The notes under the pieces: model-generated | What the model saw: the letters and a program-made list of their open reading frames with translations, nothing else | Told to the model about the DNA's origin: nothing | Database searches by the model: none | Position numbers and translations under genes: made by a program | Shown: piece by piece, positions 9,907 to 17,465 of the stretch | Layout of the letters: each line of letters begins with the position of its first letter | Position numbering within the stretch: the stretch's first letter is position 1 | Source of the DNA: Arcobacter defluvii | Lineage (GTDB): Bacteria; Campylobacterota; Campylobacteria; Campylobacterales; Arcobacteraceae | DNA length: 64,000 bases | Direction: 5' to 3' | Assembly: GCF_013201725.1 (NCBI RefSeq) | Contig: NZ_CP053835.1 | Coordinates: 1-64,000 of the forward strand

Positions 9907-10752
9907 TTAAAGACTATCAAAATAGCGTCTTTTATAACCATTTAATAAGATTTCTATCTGTTTTTGATAAATATATTGAGTACAAAACTTTATATCTCCA
10001 AAACATTTTTTAGCTATATTAGATATATCATATATGTAATCAGCTATGTTTATATCTTTTAGTTTATATCTACTAATATTTATTGTTACTTCTAAGCGTT
10101 TCCAGTCAATCAATTTTTTAGATAATTTTTTGTTATTTTGATTTATTTCTTTTTGGTATTTATCATAATAAAGTATTTTTACAAAAATATCTGTATCATC
10201 TTCATTAGCTATTGGATTATTTATATAAAAGCTACTTTTGTAAAGATTTATATTTTTTTTATTATTGATATATTCTTTAAATAGATTTTGGTAAAAAAAT
10301 TTGTTGGATTTAGATATCTCTTTTTTATTTAAACCATCTACACAAATATCCATAGTAGATATTTTAAATCTATTAATAAACATAGCTAAAATATCATAAG
10401 TGTCTTTTTTGATGGTTTTAGTTGGTTGTCTAAGTCCTGCAAATACTACCTCAGCAAACCAAGATTTTCTTTTTTTATTTGATTTTGATAAGTTTATAGT
10501 AGTGTCATTTAGTTTGATTATTGCATATCCACTAAGATTATTTACACTTGATATTTTTATAGCTTTTATTTGAAAATCCATTTTACTTTTTAACTCTTTT
10601 TGATAAAAACTGTTTATGACTGTATTGCTTATTTTATCTTCTACTTTTAAACCATTTTTATCTAACCATTTGTAAAGAGTATCACATGATATTATAAACC
10701 TTATAGTATCTATTCCTAAGGTGTTAATAAATATAATATTGTTACTGTTCAA
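9907..10752 (-). CDS. Putative Rep-like replication initiation protein of the island
   Basis: 281 residues, Lys/Ile/Asn-rich. It has a STMDICVDG segment (near residue 135), LYYDKYQKE (near 197) and WKRLEVTINISRYKL (near 220), a pattern like rolling-circle Rep proteins of filamentous-phage or plasmid type (conserved D-x-x-V-D, YxK and RLE). I judge this from pattern only. An in-frame TAG lies two codons before the TTG start at 10752, so the gene must begin there or later; no clear SD is seen, which suggests weak or regulated translation. Confidence 0.4.
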   Translation of the reverse strand: MNSNNIIFINTLGIDTIRFIISCDTLYKWLDKNGLKVEDKISNTVINSFYQKELKSKMDFQIKAIKISSVNNLSGYAIIKLNDTTINLSKSNKKRKSWFAEVVFAGLRQPTKTIKKDTYDILAMFINRFKISTMDICVDGLNKKEISKSNKFFYQNLFKEYINNKKNINLYKSSFYINNPIANEDDTDIFVKILYYDKYQKEINQNNKKLSKKLIDWKRLEVTINISRYKLKDINIADYIYDISNIAKKCFGDIKFCTQYIYQKQIEILLNGYKRRYFDSL

Positions 10753-10802
10753 AAACTAAATTTGCACTATATTAAGAGATAGTACAAAATAAAGTTTATA
10801 TT

Positions 10803-10848
10803 AGTCTCATTTCCCTTGCCTATTTATAGGGAATTTGAGACTTTTTTA
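10803..10848 (+). terminator. Strong hairpin with T run in the Rep-gene leader, plus strand
   Basis: AGTCTCA (10803-10809) pairs with TGAGACT (10836-10842), an inner TTCCCT/AGGGAA stem (10811-10816, 10828-10833) stacks on it, and TTTTTT follows on the plus strand. No plus-strand protein gene precedes it. It could end a short antisense RNA covering the rep start. Confidence 0.55.
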
Positions 10849-10924
10849 TATCATATGATTTTACCCTTACCAAATCCCATTTTTTGTCGGGAAATAGATT
10901 AGATAAAATGACTTAAAAAATATT

Positions 10925-11164
10925 CTATTCAATTTCTGGTAAATTAATTTTTTTGAAATACTCATTTTGTTTATCCTGAGCTATTTGCATTAATTTATCA
11001 AGCACTTTATTATATATATGTTCTTTAGGATAATTTTCCATTACAAGATGTAAACTATTTTGAAATAATACTATTGAATCATAAGCATCAACTGCTTCAT
11101 TGTAATCAATAGAAATTAAATTTTCTAATAACTCATTGAGTTTATGTAGTTTTACATTTTGCAT
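10925..11164 (-). CDS. Small helical protein, island, unknown function
   Basis: 79 residues, acidic and mostly helical, cysteine-free, starting MQNVKLHKLNELLENL. AAGGAGTTAAT precedes the ATG. It overlaps the end of the AlpA-like gene by 13 bp, so the two are cotranscribed. Not recognised. Confidence 0.55.
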   Translation of the reverse strand: MQNVKLHKLNELLENLISIDYNEAVDAYDSIVLFQNSLHLVMENYPKEHIYNKVLDKLMQIAQDKQNEYFKKINLPEIE

Positions 11165-11367
11165 ATTAACTCCTTATTCTCTATGGGGTCTATAAACTCT
11201 ATCTTTGTATCACTAAATAAACTATTTATTTCATCCAAATTAAAAACTGTTACACGATTTGATAATTTCTTTGGAGTTAATTTCCCTTGTTTTGCATATA
11301 ACCATACTGTACTAAGTCCGATACTAAGATATTCAGCAACTTCTAAAGCTCTTAAGTATTGTTTCAT
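11152..11367 (-). CDS. AlpA/excisionase-type HTH protein
   Basis: 71 residues with an AlpA/MerR-like winged HTH (ALEVAEYLSIGLSTVWLYAKQ, positions about 7-27, quoted partly: AEYLSIGLSTVW). Such proteins act as recombination directionality factors or activators of integrase genes. I start at ATG 11367, seven bases after AAAGGA. A GTG at 11385 would add six residues but places the SD inside the gene. The position in a Tyr-integrase island supports an Xis-like role. Confidence 0.7.
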   Translation of the reverse strand: MKQYLRALEVAEYLSIGLSTVWLYAKQGKLTPKKLSNRVTVFNLDEINSLFSDTKIEFIDPIENKELICKM

Positions 11368-11479
11368 TTTATGTCCTTTGGACACAATTAGCTAACTGTG
11401 TGTTTGTTGTATTTGATTAATCTAAGTGAATTGTATGAAATTTTAGAAAGAAAAAAAGGTAAAAAATATAGTTAAAAAT

Positions 11480-12337
11480 TTACCTATCTGGACTATATCC
11501 TATTAGAAGTTCTTTATATCCATATTCTTCAATAAAAAATTTCATATTTTTTAAAATGGTTTTTTTATAGGTATCAACTGAATAAATATTTGTTTCTGAA
11601 TTAATGTTTGTTTCTGAATCATAATATTTCCATAGTAAGTTATCTATTTCTCCAAATATTTTCTCATCAGATTTATTAGTTGAAGTTTTTAAAATTTTAT
11701 AACAATCATAAATATAAAACCAATCTGCATATTTTTTTAATTCTGATTTTTTAAATTCCTTTGATAAGCTTTTAGAAGTACGTAATTCCATTATTATTTC
11801 AGATTTATTTTTTCCTACTTTTAACTTTGATTTATAAATCAATTTAATGTAATTTTCAATTTCTTTTATTGGTTTGTTAAAATTTATATTCAATTCAACA
11901 TCATTTCTAAATTCTAAAGGAATATATAAAGTAGGTCGTGATGTACTCATAAATAATTTTCTTTTTGTTTCAGTATTTTCTGAAAAAGCTATTTCTTTTT
12001 TTATAATATCCCCATTTTTATTTTTTTTCTTTTCAGTTATATATGTAGATTTAGTTTTCTCAAAATTTGATGGACAATTTTTAAAGTGATTATATTTCTC
12101 TTTGTGTATATGATGTATATCTTCTTTCATCAACCAACATTTTTTTTCAATTTCATTTTCAATATTATAAAGTTTTAGTAAATCTAAATTATTTCCATCT
12201 TTTTTTAATTCTATATATTCTCTTACTAAAGGTGTTCTAATAGCCATTTCATATGCAATACAATCAGTTATTTCATAATTATCAAAGTTTTCTATATCTG
12301 TATATAAATTATTACTTCTAGTAGGCAAATTATTCAC
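11480..12337 (-). CDS. Island protein of unknown function downstream of integrase
   Basis: 285 residues, Lys/Asn/Ile-rich, without membrane segments or a recognisable motif. Cysteines are few and scattered. The GTG start at 12337 follows AAAAGGACTAAGAA and lies inside the last codons of the integrase, giving an 8 bp overlap and translational coupling. Accessory cargo or a control protein of the island is possible. Confidence 0.5.
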   Translation of the reverse strand: MNNLPTRSNNLYTDIENFDNYEITDCIAYEMAIRTPLVREYIELKKDGNNLDLLKLYNIENEIEKKCWLMKEDIHHIHKEKYNHFKNCPSNFEKTKSTYITEKKKNKNGDIIKKEIAFSENTETKRKLFMSTSRPTLYIPLEFRNDVELNINFNKPIKEIENYIKLIYKSKLKVGKNKSEIIMELRTSKSLSKEFKKSELKKYADWFYIYDCYKILKTSTNKSDEKIFGEIDNLLWKYYDSETNINSETNIYSVDTYKKTILKNMKFFIEEYGYKELLIGYSPDR

Positions 12338-13601
12338 TTCTTAGTCCTTTTAAAAAATTACTCCACCACTTAACTAATGGCTTCATTTGCTCAAAAAATT
12401 CTGCTCTATGGTTATAGGCTAATTCTACTTTGTTATTATCGTGATGGTCTAAAAATCTTTTTTTCACATCATAATCTATATTGTGTTCTTTTTGATGTGT
12501 ATCTATCAAACTTCTATATGTTCCTCTGAAGCCATGAAGCGTGTGTTTGTTCTTGTAACCCATTCTTTGAAGTGCTACATTTGGAGTATTTGAATTTAAG
12601 ACTTTATTGTTTACAGATAGAAAAACATATTCTTGATGTGAGGTAAACTCATATTGATTTTTTAATATGCTTACTACCTCATCAGATAGTGGAACTTTAA
12701 AATCAGGTAGGTTTTTATTTTTTACTTTCATTAAGTTTCTTGGAATAGTTAAACTTCTTTTATCAAAGTCTATATATTCCCATTTCAAGTTTGTAAGATT
12801 AGATGCTCTTAAAGGTAAATGAATACCTAATTTTAAAGAATTTATAGTGCTAAAGTGTCCGTTATAGTTATATATATCATTGATTAAATTTCTTAGTTCA
12901 TCTGTTTCTGTAATTTTTGCATAGTGTGTTGTATCTGCTTTTGGTATTATTAAGTCTTTTAATATGTTATCAAAAGGATTTTTTTCTGCATAGCCTAAAG
13001 TAATTGCATATTTGAATATTGTATTAAGATGGTTATATAGTTTATTTGCTGTTTCAATCCCATCAGGTGGATTTTCATTATCTTTAGCTGAATGAATCTT
13101 TTTATTTAATCTATCTTTTAAAACTTTGATAATATCTTGATGTGTAATATCTTCAATAGATTTATTTTGTAAATATGGATAAGCATCATTTACAACAATT
13201 GATTTTTTTCTTTTAAATGCTCTTGGAGTCATCCTTTTTTCTTCAAATTCTAACCATTGTTCAGTAATATTTTTAAAGTTGTTATTTTCTTTTTTAATTA
13301 GTTGTTGTTTTTCTTGATGTTTATTATCTATTGGATCTATACCTTTACTGATGAGGTCTAAACATTCGTTGGCTCTATCTCTTGCAGTTGCTAATGAAGT
13401 ATTAGGATAATATCCAAATGTAGTTTTTCTTCTTTTCCTTTTTCCCTCACTTGTATATTGAGTAGGACTTGAAAAGATAAATTCCCATTTTTTACTTTTA
13501 TCAGGTTTTATTAATATTTGTAACCCACTACCATCAGACAATGCATAATCTTTTTCTTTTGGTTTCAAACTCTTAATTTTTGTATCTGTAAGCTTACCCA
13601 T
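12330..13601 (-). CDS. int: Tyrosine-type site-specific integrase
   Basis: 423 residues. An N-terminal DUF4102-like arm-binding domain (LTDTKIKSLKPKEKDYALSDG-type, about 3-90) is followed by a SAM-like core-binding domain (about 105-210) and the catalytic domain with Arg265, His356-x-x-Arg359 and the probable nucleophile Tyr396. This is the P4-like integrase class that targets RNA genes. It lies 188 bp from attR. All expected catalytic residues are visible, so the protein is probably active. Confidence 0.93.
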   Translation of the reverse strand: MGKLTDTKIKSLKPKEKDYALSDGSGLQILIKPDKSKKWEFIFSSPTQYTSEGKRKRRKTTFGYYPNTSLATARDRANECLDLISKGIDPIDNKHQEKQQLIKKENNNFKNITEQWLEFEEKRMTPRAFKRKKSIVVNDAYPYLQNKSIEDITHQDIIKVLKDRLNKKIHSAKDNENPPDGIETANKLYNHLNTIFKYAITLGYAEKNPFDNILKDLIIPKADTTHYAKITETDELRNLINDIYNYNGHFSTINSLKLGIHLPLRASNLTNLKWEYIDFDKRSLTIPRNLMKVKNKNLPDFKVPLSDEVVSILKNQYEFTSHQEYVFLSVNNKVLNSNTPNVALQRMGYKNKHTLHGFRGTYRSLIDTHQKEHNIDYDVKKRFLDHHDNNKVELAYNHRAEFFEQMKPLVKWWSNFLKGLRSE

Positions 13602-13620
13602 AATATAGCCTTTAGATAAG

Positions 13621-13711
13621 TTAGTGTTACTTTGAGTATTACTCTAAATTGTTACTTTACATTAGAGGTAACAATTAAGGTAACAAATATGCAAAGATTT
13701 TGTTACTCTAA
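13621..13711. repeat. Integrase arm-type sites, right end
   Basis: Between the integrase start and attR several GTTAC/GTAAC elements occur: GTTACTCTAA (13702-13711, exact complement of the left-end TTAGAGTAAC), TTAGAGGTAAC (13662-13672), and further GTTAC and GGTAAC copies. They probably bind integrase and also overlap its promoter. Confidence 0.5.
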
Positions 13712-13788
13712 CTTAGATTTAGTTAGATTATTGTATCATAAAAAAGTTATAAGATGATTGGTTTTGTGGACTTTGTTAGATTTGATTA

Positions 13789-13814
13789 GAGTACTTAAAG
13801 TACTCTTCTCCAGA
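13789..13814 (+). repeat. attR core overlapping the 3' end of ffs
   Basis: GAGTACTTAAAGTACT followed by CTTCTCCAGA matches attL at 7093-7117 with two differences. The last 12 bases belong to the SRP RNA 3' end, so integration restores the RNA sequence. Confidence 0.65.
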
Positions 13815-13904
13815 TACCCAAACACAACACTAAAAAAGGTGCCTTGCTATGTTCCCATCCTGGGGCGTTGTCTTTAGAAATGCTTGAAAAGGTCTAAAGA
13901 AGAG
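13803..13904 (-). ncRNA. ffs: Signal recognition particle RNA (4.5S type)
   Basis: Read on the minus strand, the conserved SRP tip is clear: CAGG-AUG-GGAA-CAU-AGCA, that is a GGAA tetraloop closed by three pairs inside the symmetric loop bound by Ffh. The flanks fold into one long rod: CTCTTCT with AGAAGAG at the ends, then AGA/TCT, CAAGCA/TGTTTG, CTAAAGA/TTTTTTAG and GCC/GGC. The length (~102 nt) is right for a bacterial 4.5S RNA, and GTGTTTGGGTATCTGG resembles the E. coli 3' half. Ends are estimated from pairing. The 3' end is the target of the island. Confidence 0.8.
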
Positions 13905-13992
13905 CATTCAAAATACCAAAGTATTTTCAATGTTCTTCTCTAAGAAGTGGAATTATATCTTAGCAATCTTTAATTTATAATAAAAGAGATGT

Positions 13993-14400
13993 ATGGTTTA
14001 TTTAATACTATTTTTTTCTGCTTTAATATCTGCAACTTTATTTCCTTTAGGAAGTGAAGCATTATTTATTTATGATATTAAAGAAGGATATAATATATAT
14101 TTATTACTGTTTTTTGCCACTTTAGGAAATAGTTTAGGTTCAATAATAAATTATTTTTTAGGTTTAAAAGGTGAAGAATATCTAATAGAAAAAAAGCTTT
14201 TAAATGAAAAATATATAAATATTTCAAAAAAATATTTTGATAAATATGGTTTTATTACAATTTTATTTTCATGGTTACCAATAATTGGTGATCCAATAAC
14301 TTTTGTAGCAGGTATTTTAAAATATGATTTTAAGAAGTTTATGATTTTAGTAGTTATTTCGAAGTTTTTTAGATATTTATTTATTGCTTTAGTAGTTTAA
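13993..14400 (+). CDS. YqaA/DedA-type small membrane protein
   Basis: 135 residues with about four hydrophobic helices. The motif FGNSLGS-like segment (ATLGNSLGSIINYFLG) and WLPIIGDPITFVAGI are typical of the SNARE-associated/DedA superfamily, YqaA branch, which are inner-membrane proteins linked to lipid transport. AAAAGAG precedes the ATG. It lies just upstream of ffs, in the opposite direction, and converges with the ferredoxin gene. Confidence 0.75.
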   Translation: MVYLILFFSALISATLFPLGSEALFIYDIKEGYNIYLLLFFATLGNSLGSIINYFLGLKGEEYLIEKKLLNEKYINISKKYFDKYGFITILFSWLPIIGDPITFVAGILKYDFKKFMILVVISKFFRYLFIALVV

Positions 14401-14424
14401 AACAAAGGAAAAACCTTTGTTTTA
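14401..14424. terminator. Bidirectional terminator between yqaA-like and ferredoxin genes
   Basis: AACAAAGG (14401-14408) pairs with CCTTTGTT (14414-14421) around AAAAA, with T after it on the plus strand. It serves two convergent genes. Confidence 0.7.
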
Positions 14425-14427
14425 ATA

Positions 14428-14814
14428 TTAAAAATCAGATACGTTAGCGTGAGCTTCTCTTGTAGCCATTGTTATATCAGCTCTAAATTTTTGCTCTTTA
14501 ACTTCTGGAAGCATTAAACCTTTTGTTTTATGTTCTCTAATTTTATATTCACCTTTTTCATTTCCAGTTAAATAATAAGAATTGAAGTCAACTGTGTAAG
14601 GCATATCCCAAACAATTGCACCTTCAGTTGGACATGCTTCAGCACATCTTGGAGAATCAGCATGGTCAACACACTCAACACATGATTCAGGTTTTACATA
14701 TAAAATCCCATCTTTTGGATTTTTTTCATTTCCATCTGGTAATATAGCTGCAACTGGACATTCAGAAGCACAGGCCTCACAGCTTATACATTCTTCTGTA
14801 ATTTTAACTGCCAT
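14428..14814 (-). CDS. 2[4Fe-4S] ferredoxin, nif-linked
   Basis: 128 residues. The first cluster motif is CISCEACASECP (Cys 10, 13, 16, 20). The second, CVECVDHADSPRCAEACP, carries the eight-residue insertion between Cys 2 and 3 that marks Alvin-type bacterial ferredoxins. A C-terminal extension of ~55 residues is present. The gene has its own sigma-54 site 37 bp upstream, which makes it a candidate electron donor to nitrogenase or to FeMo-co assembly. Confidence 0.88.
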   Translation of the reverse strand: MAVKITEECISCEACASECPVAAILPDGNEKNPKDGILYVKPESCVECVDHADSPRCAEACPTEGAIVWDMPYTVDFNSYYLTGNEKGEYKIREHKTKGLMLPEVKEQKFRADITMATREAHANVSDF

Positions 14815-14850
14815 TTTCTATCCTTTTTTATAAAAATATAAATATGACGT

Positions 14851-14866
14851 TGCAAAAGCTATTCCA
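14851..14866 (-). promoter_or_regulatory. Sigma-54 promoter of the ferredoxin gene
   Basis: TGGAATAGCTTTTGCA on the minus strand has GG-N10-GC spacing and fits the GGAAYA-N5-TGCA pattern shared by all nif promoters in this window. Confidence 0.75.
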
Positions 14867-14874
14867 TTCTAAAA

Positions 14875-16131
14875 TTAGTTAACTATTTTTTTGAATAAAA
14901 TCTCTTTTGTTGATTCTTGAATATCATTATTTTCTTTATAAACTAACTCAATATCTTTTTCTTTGTTTATATATTCTTTTGTAATAATACATTTTTCCAA
15001 ATTATCTTCAGAAGGAATAATATATTGTAAAGGAAGCATTATATTTTCTATAATACCTCTTAATCCTCTTGCTCCAACATCTTTTTCATAAGCAATCTCA
15101 GCAATTCTTTCAAGTGCATCATCAGTGAAAACAAGTTCAACACCATCTAATTCAAATAAGATTTCATACTGTTTTGTGATTGCATTTTTAGGCTCTTTTA
15201 AAACACGTATTAAATCTTCTTTTGAAAGTTTATTAAGTTCTGCAATAACAGGTATTCTTCCAATAAATTCAGGAATTAAACCAAAAGATATTAACTCTTT
15301 TGCTTCAATTGCTTTTCTATTTTCTTGGATATCTTCTTTTTTCAAAAATCCCATTTTAGGGGCTTTTTTAGTTTTTTTTGGGCTATCATCTTCTCTTAAA
15401 CCAACAAATGCTCCACCACAAATAAATAGTACGTGAGTGGTGTCAAAAAGAATTGTTTCAGCACTAGAATTTTTTCTACTTCCTTTTACAGGAACATAAA
15501 CTTCAGCACCTTCAAGAATTTTTAAAAGTCCTTGTTGAACTCCTTCTCCTGAAACGTCTCTTCCACTTGTTGAACTTTCACTTTTATTTGCAATTTTGTC
15601 TATTTCATCGATATAAACAATACCTCTTTTTGCTTTTTCTACATCAAAATCAGCAGCTGCAAGAAGTCTTGAAAGTATTGATTCAACATCTTCTCCAACA
15701 TAACCAGCTTCAGTTAAAGCTGTTGCATCTGCAACGGCAAATGGAACATCCATAATTCTTGCTAAGCTTTTTGCAAGCAGAGTTTTTCCAGAACCAGTAG
15801 GTCCTATTAGCATAATATTTGATTTTTCAATCTCAACATTTTTAACTATTGGTTTATCAATTCTTTTATAGTGGTTATATAAAGCAACTGCTAGAACTTT
15901 TTTTGCTTCAACTTGCCCAATTACATAATCATCTAAATGTTCTTTTATTTTAACTGGAACACTAAGTCCTTTTTGGAACTCTTTTTTGTTATCTTTTATA
16001 AGTTCTTTTTCTAAAACTTTTGCACACATAGTTACACATTCATCACAAATGTGAGCCTCTTCACTAGAGAATATTTTTTTTACTTCTGTTATCTCTTTTC
16101 CACAGAAGTCGCAATTATGTATTTCACTCAT
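14875..16131 (-). CDS. clpX: ATP-dependent Clp protease ATP-binding subunit ClpX (nif-linked)
   Basis: 418 residues: N-terminal zinc-binding domain with Cys7, Cys10, Cys29, Cys32; AAA+ core with GPTGSGKT, the GYVGEDVE pore loop and VYIDEIDKI Walker B; C-terminal sensor 2 region (GARGLRGIIE). ClpX unfolds proteins for ClpP. It ends a nifA-tpx-sir2-clpX run with overlapping genes. In Azotobacter vinelandii a nif-linked ClpX2 controls NifB and NifEN levels, so a similar role is plausible. This may be a second copy or the only clpX; the window cannot tell. Confidence 0.95.
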   Translation of the reverse strand: MSEIHNCDFCGKEITEVKKIFSSEEAHICDECVTMCAKVLEKELIKDNKKEFQKGLSVPVKIKEHLDDYVIGQVEAKKVLAVALYNHYKRIDKPIVKNVEIEKSNIMLIGPTGSGKTLLAKSLARIMDVPFAVADATALTEAGYVGEDVESILSRLLAAADFDVEKAKRGIVYIDEIDKIANKSESSTSGRDVSGEGVQQGLLKILEGAEVYVPVKGSRKNSSAETILFDTTHVLFICGGAFVGLREDDSPKKTKKAPKMGFLKKEDIQENRKAIEAKELISFGLIPEFIGRIPVIAELNKLSKEDLIRVLKEPKNAITKQYEILFELDGVELVFTDDALERIAEIAYEKDVGARGLRGIIENIMLPLQYIIPSEDNLEKCIITKEYINKEKDIELVYKENNDIQESTKEILFKKIVN

Positions 16132-16948
16132 GGCTTTTTATAAACTCATTAATACTCATATTTAACGCTGTCAAATTATGAGTTTTAATAAATTTATCCT
16201 CTTTTTTAGTTAATTCATCTTTGTTAAATAAAACAATTCCACTTTCTAGACCAATAGTAACTTCATTAGTAACCATTCTAAAAGTATCTCTTGAAAAATC
16301 CACACCTAAAAATAGATACTCTTTATTTTTTCTATACTCTTTTAAAATTTCAGGCATTGCATACCCACCCATAGCTTCAGTTAACCAATCAACAAAATCA
16401 GCATCAGAGATGATGAAGTTCATTTCAGGTTTTGTAGAACCCATTGGTTTAAATAAAATAGGTAAATCTAAAGTTAATTTATCTTTTTCTACTCTTGTAT
16501 AAGCTTTTGTATCAACATCATAAAAATAAATAAGATATCTATCCCAATCAGCAGTTATTCTTGATACACCTGTAATTAAGAAGTGATTACAGTCACTATA
16601 GATTTTTTGTAAGCTATCATCCATATTTGTATCGATTACATATTTTGGTTTTAAAGTTGCTAACCATTTGTAAGTATCTGGAATTTCATACTCTTTTGAA
16701 GAGTAGATATGATTTGTCATTTGAATAATGAACTCTCTACCTTTTCTTTGTTCTAAACTCATAGCAGCTCGGCTATACTCATACATAAGTCTTGGACTCA
16801 TGGCTCTACCATTATTCAAAGCTAAAATCATTGAATCGCTATCATAAGGAAGAGTTGACCCATCCTTACATTTTGTATCTTCAAATATTCCCATTCCTAA
16901 GAACGGAATAAGTTCCCCACTTTTTATCTTTTCAACTATACTATCCAT
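16124..16948 (-). CDS. SIR2-like domain protein in the nifA operon
   Basis: 274 residues resembling the SIR2_2 family: LIPFLGMGIF at the start (NAD-binding loop), a YVIDTNMDDSLQ segment (about 105), PILFKPMGSTKP (about 165, the His/Gly region) and EYLFLGVDFSRDTFR near 210. This fold binds or hydrolyses NAD. It overlaps tpx-like upstream (8 bp) and clpX downstream (8 bp), so it is part of the nifA transcript. A role in NAD-linked control or in nitrogenase protein processing is only inference. Confidence 0.65.
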   Translation of the reverse strand: MDSIVEKIKSGELIPFLGMGIFEDTKCKDGSTLPYDSDSMILALNNGRAMSPRLMYEYSRAAMSLEQRKGREFIIQMTNHIYSSKEYEIPDTYKWLATLKPKYVIDTNMDDSLQKIYSDCNHFLITGVSRITADWDRYLIYFYDVDTKAYTRVEKDKLTLDLPILFKPMGSTKPEMNFIISDADFVDWLTEAMGGYAMPEILKEYRKNKEYLFLGVDFSRDTFRMVTNEVTIGLESGIVLFNKDELTKKEDKFIKTHNLTALNMSINEFIKSHE

Positions 16949-17465
16949 GACAACCTGCTCCTGTGTATGACTGATAGACTTTGTTTAGTTCAACCCTAAT
17001 TCTTTCTATATCTAAAGGTTTTTCTAAATCACTAGGCATATCAATATGATAAATGGCACCATCTTTACCGATTAAAAAAAGTGCTTTTGTTAATTTATTA
17101 TCTAATGTACCACTTACAATTTTTGTTCCGTACATAGAAGCGAACTCTTCATTTATATCAAATATTGGAATTAGTTTTTTAAATTTATAAGGAATTTCAA
17201 ACTCTTTATTAAAAATTATATAAGTAAAAATATCAACTTTTGCATTATTCATAAATTCATCAAAATTTACAATTTCATTTAAAAATTCATCAAATGAAGG
17301 AAAAGACATAAATATTTGTATATTTCTATTTGGACTAGCTCTTTTTATTTCAATCACATTTTTATTAATATCTATTGCTTCAAAATTTTCAGCCATATAA
17401 CCAATATCAATAAAATCATCAGTTAATTCCATCTCTTCACTTTTATATATTATTTTAGATTTCAT
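16941..17465 (-). CDS. Thiol peroxidase-fold protein lacking the peroxidatic cysteine
   Basis: 174 residues with the Tpx/AhpC redoxin pattern: an N-terminal beta part, MSFPSFDEF at 53-61 matching the Tpx active-site strand, and a C-terminal DKEG-like [15 protein letters not shown]. Where Tpx has its peroxidatic cysteine the protein has Asn63. The only cysteine is Cys172 in the GAGCHG tail. It cannot be a normal peroxidase. Start overlaps the nifA stop (11 bp). Two relatives occur beside nifN. Confidence 0.6.
   Translation of the reverse strand: MKSKIIYKSEEMELTDDFIDIGYMAENFEAIDINKNVIEIKRASPNRNIQIFMSFPSFDEFLNEIVNFDEFMNNAKVDIFTYIIFNKEFEIPYKFKKLIPIFDINEEFASMYGTKIVSGTLDNKLTKALFLIGKDGAIYHIDMPSDLEKPLDIERIRVELNKVYQSYTGAGCHG

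Larger units (their letters stand above)
7093..13814. mobile_element. Integrative element (~6.7 kb) in the 3' end of the SRP RNA gene
   Basis: The element is bounded by imperfect 25/26 bp direct repeats. It carries a tyrosine integrase next to attR, putative integrase arm sites at both ends (TTAGAGTAAC), an AlpA-like regulator, a Rep-like gene, an XRE regulator and several short secreted or membrane proteins. Nearly all genes are on the minus strand and none is housekeeping. No transposase or conjugation gene is seen, so it looks like a small integrative, possibly mobilisable or phage-satellite-like element. Whether it is still mobile is unknown. Confidence 0.7.

Noticed and set aside
13801-13960. 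tRNA or tmRNA as the island attachment gene
   Set aside because: No cloverleaf or CCA-end pattern. The CAGG-AUG-GGAA-CAU-AGCA tip and rod pairing identify SRP RNA instead.
15125-15436. Plus-strand frame over clpX
   Set aside because: Antisense to a conserved gene. Codon shadow.
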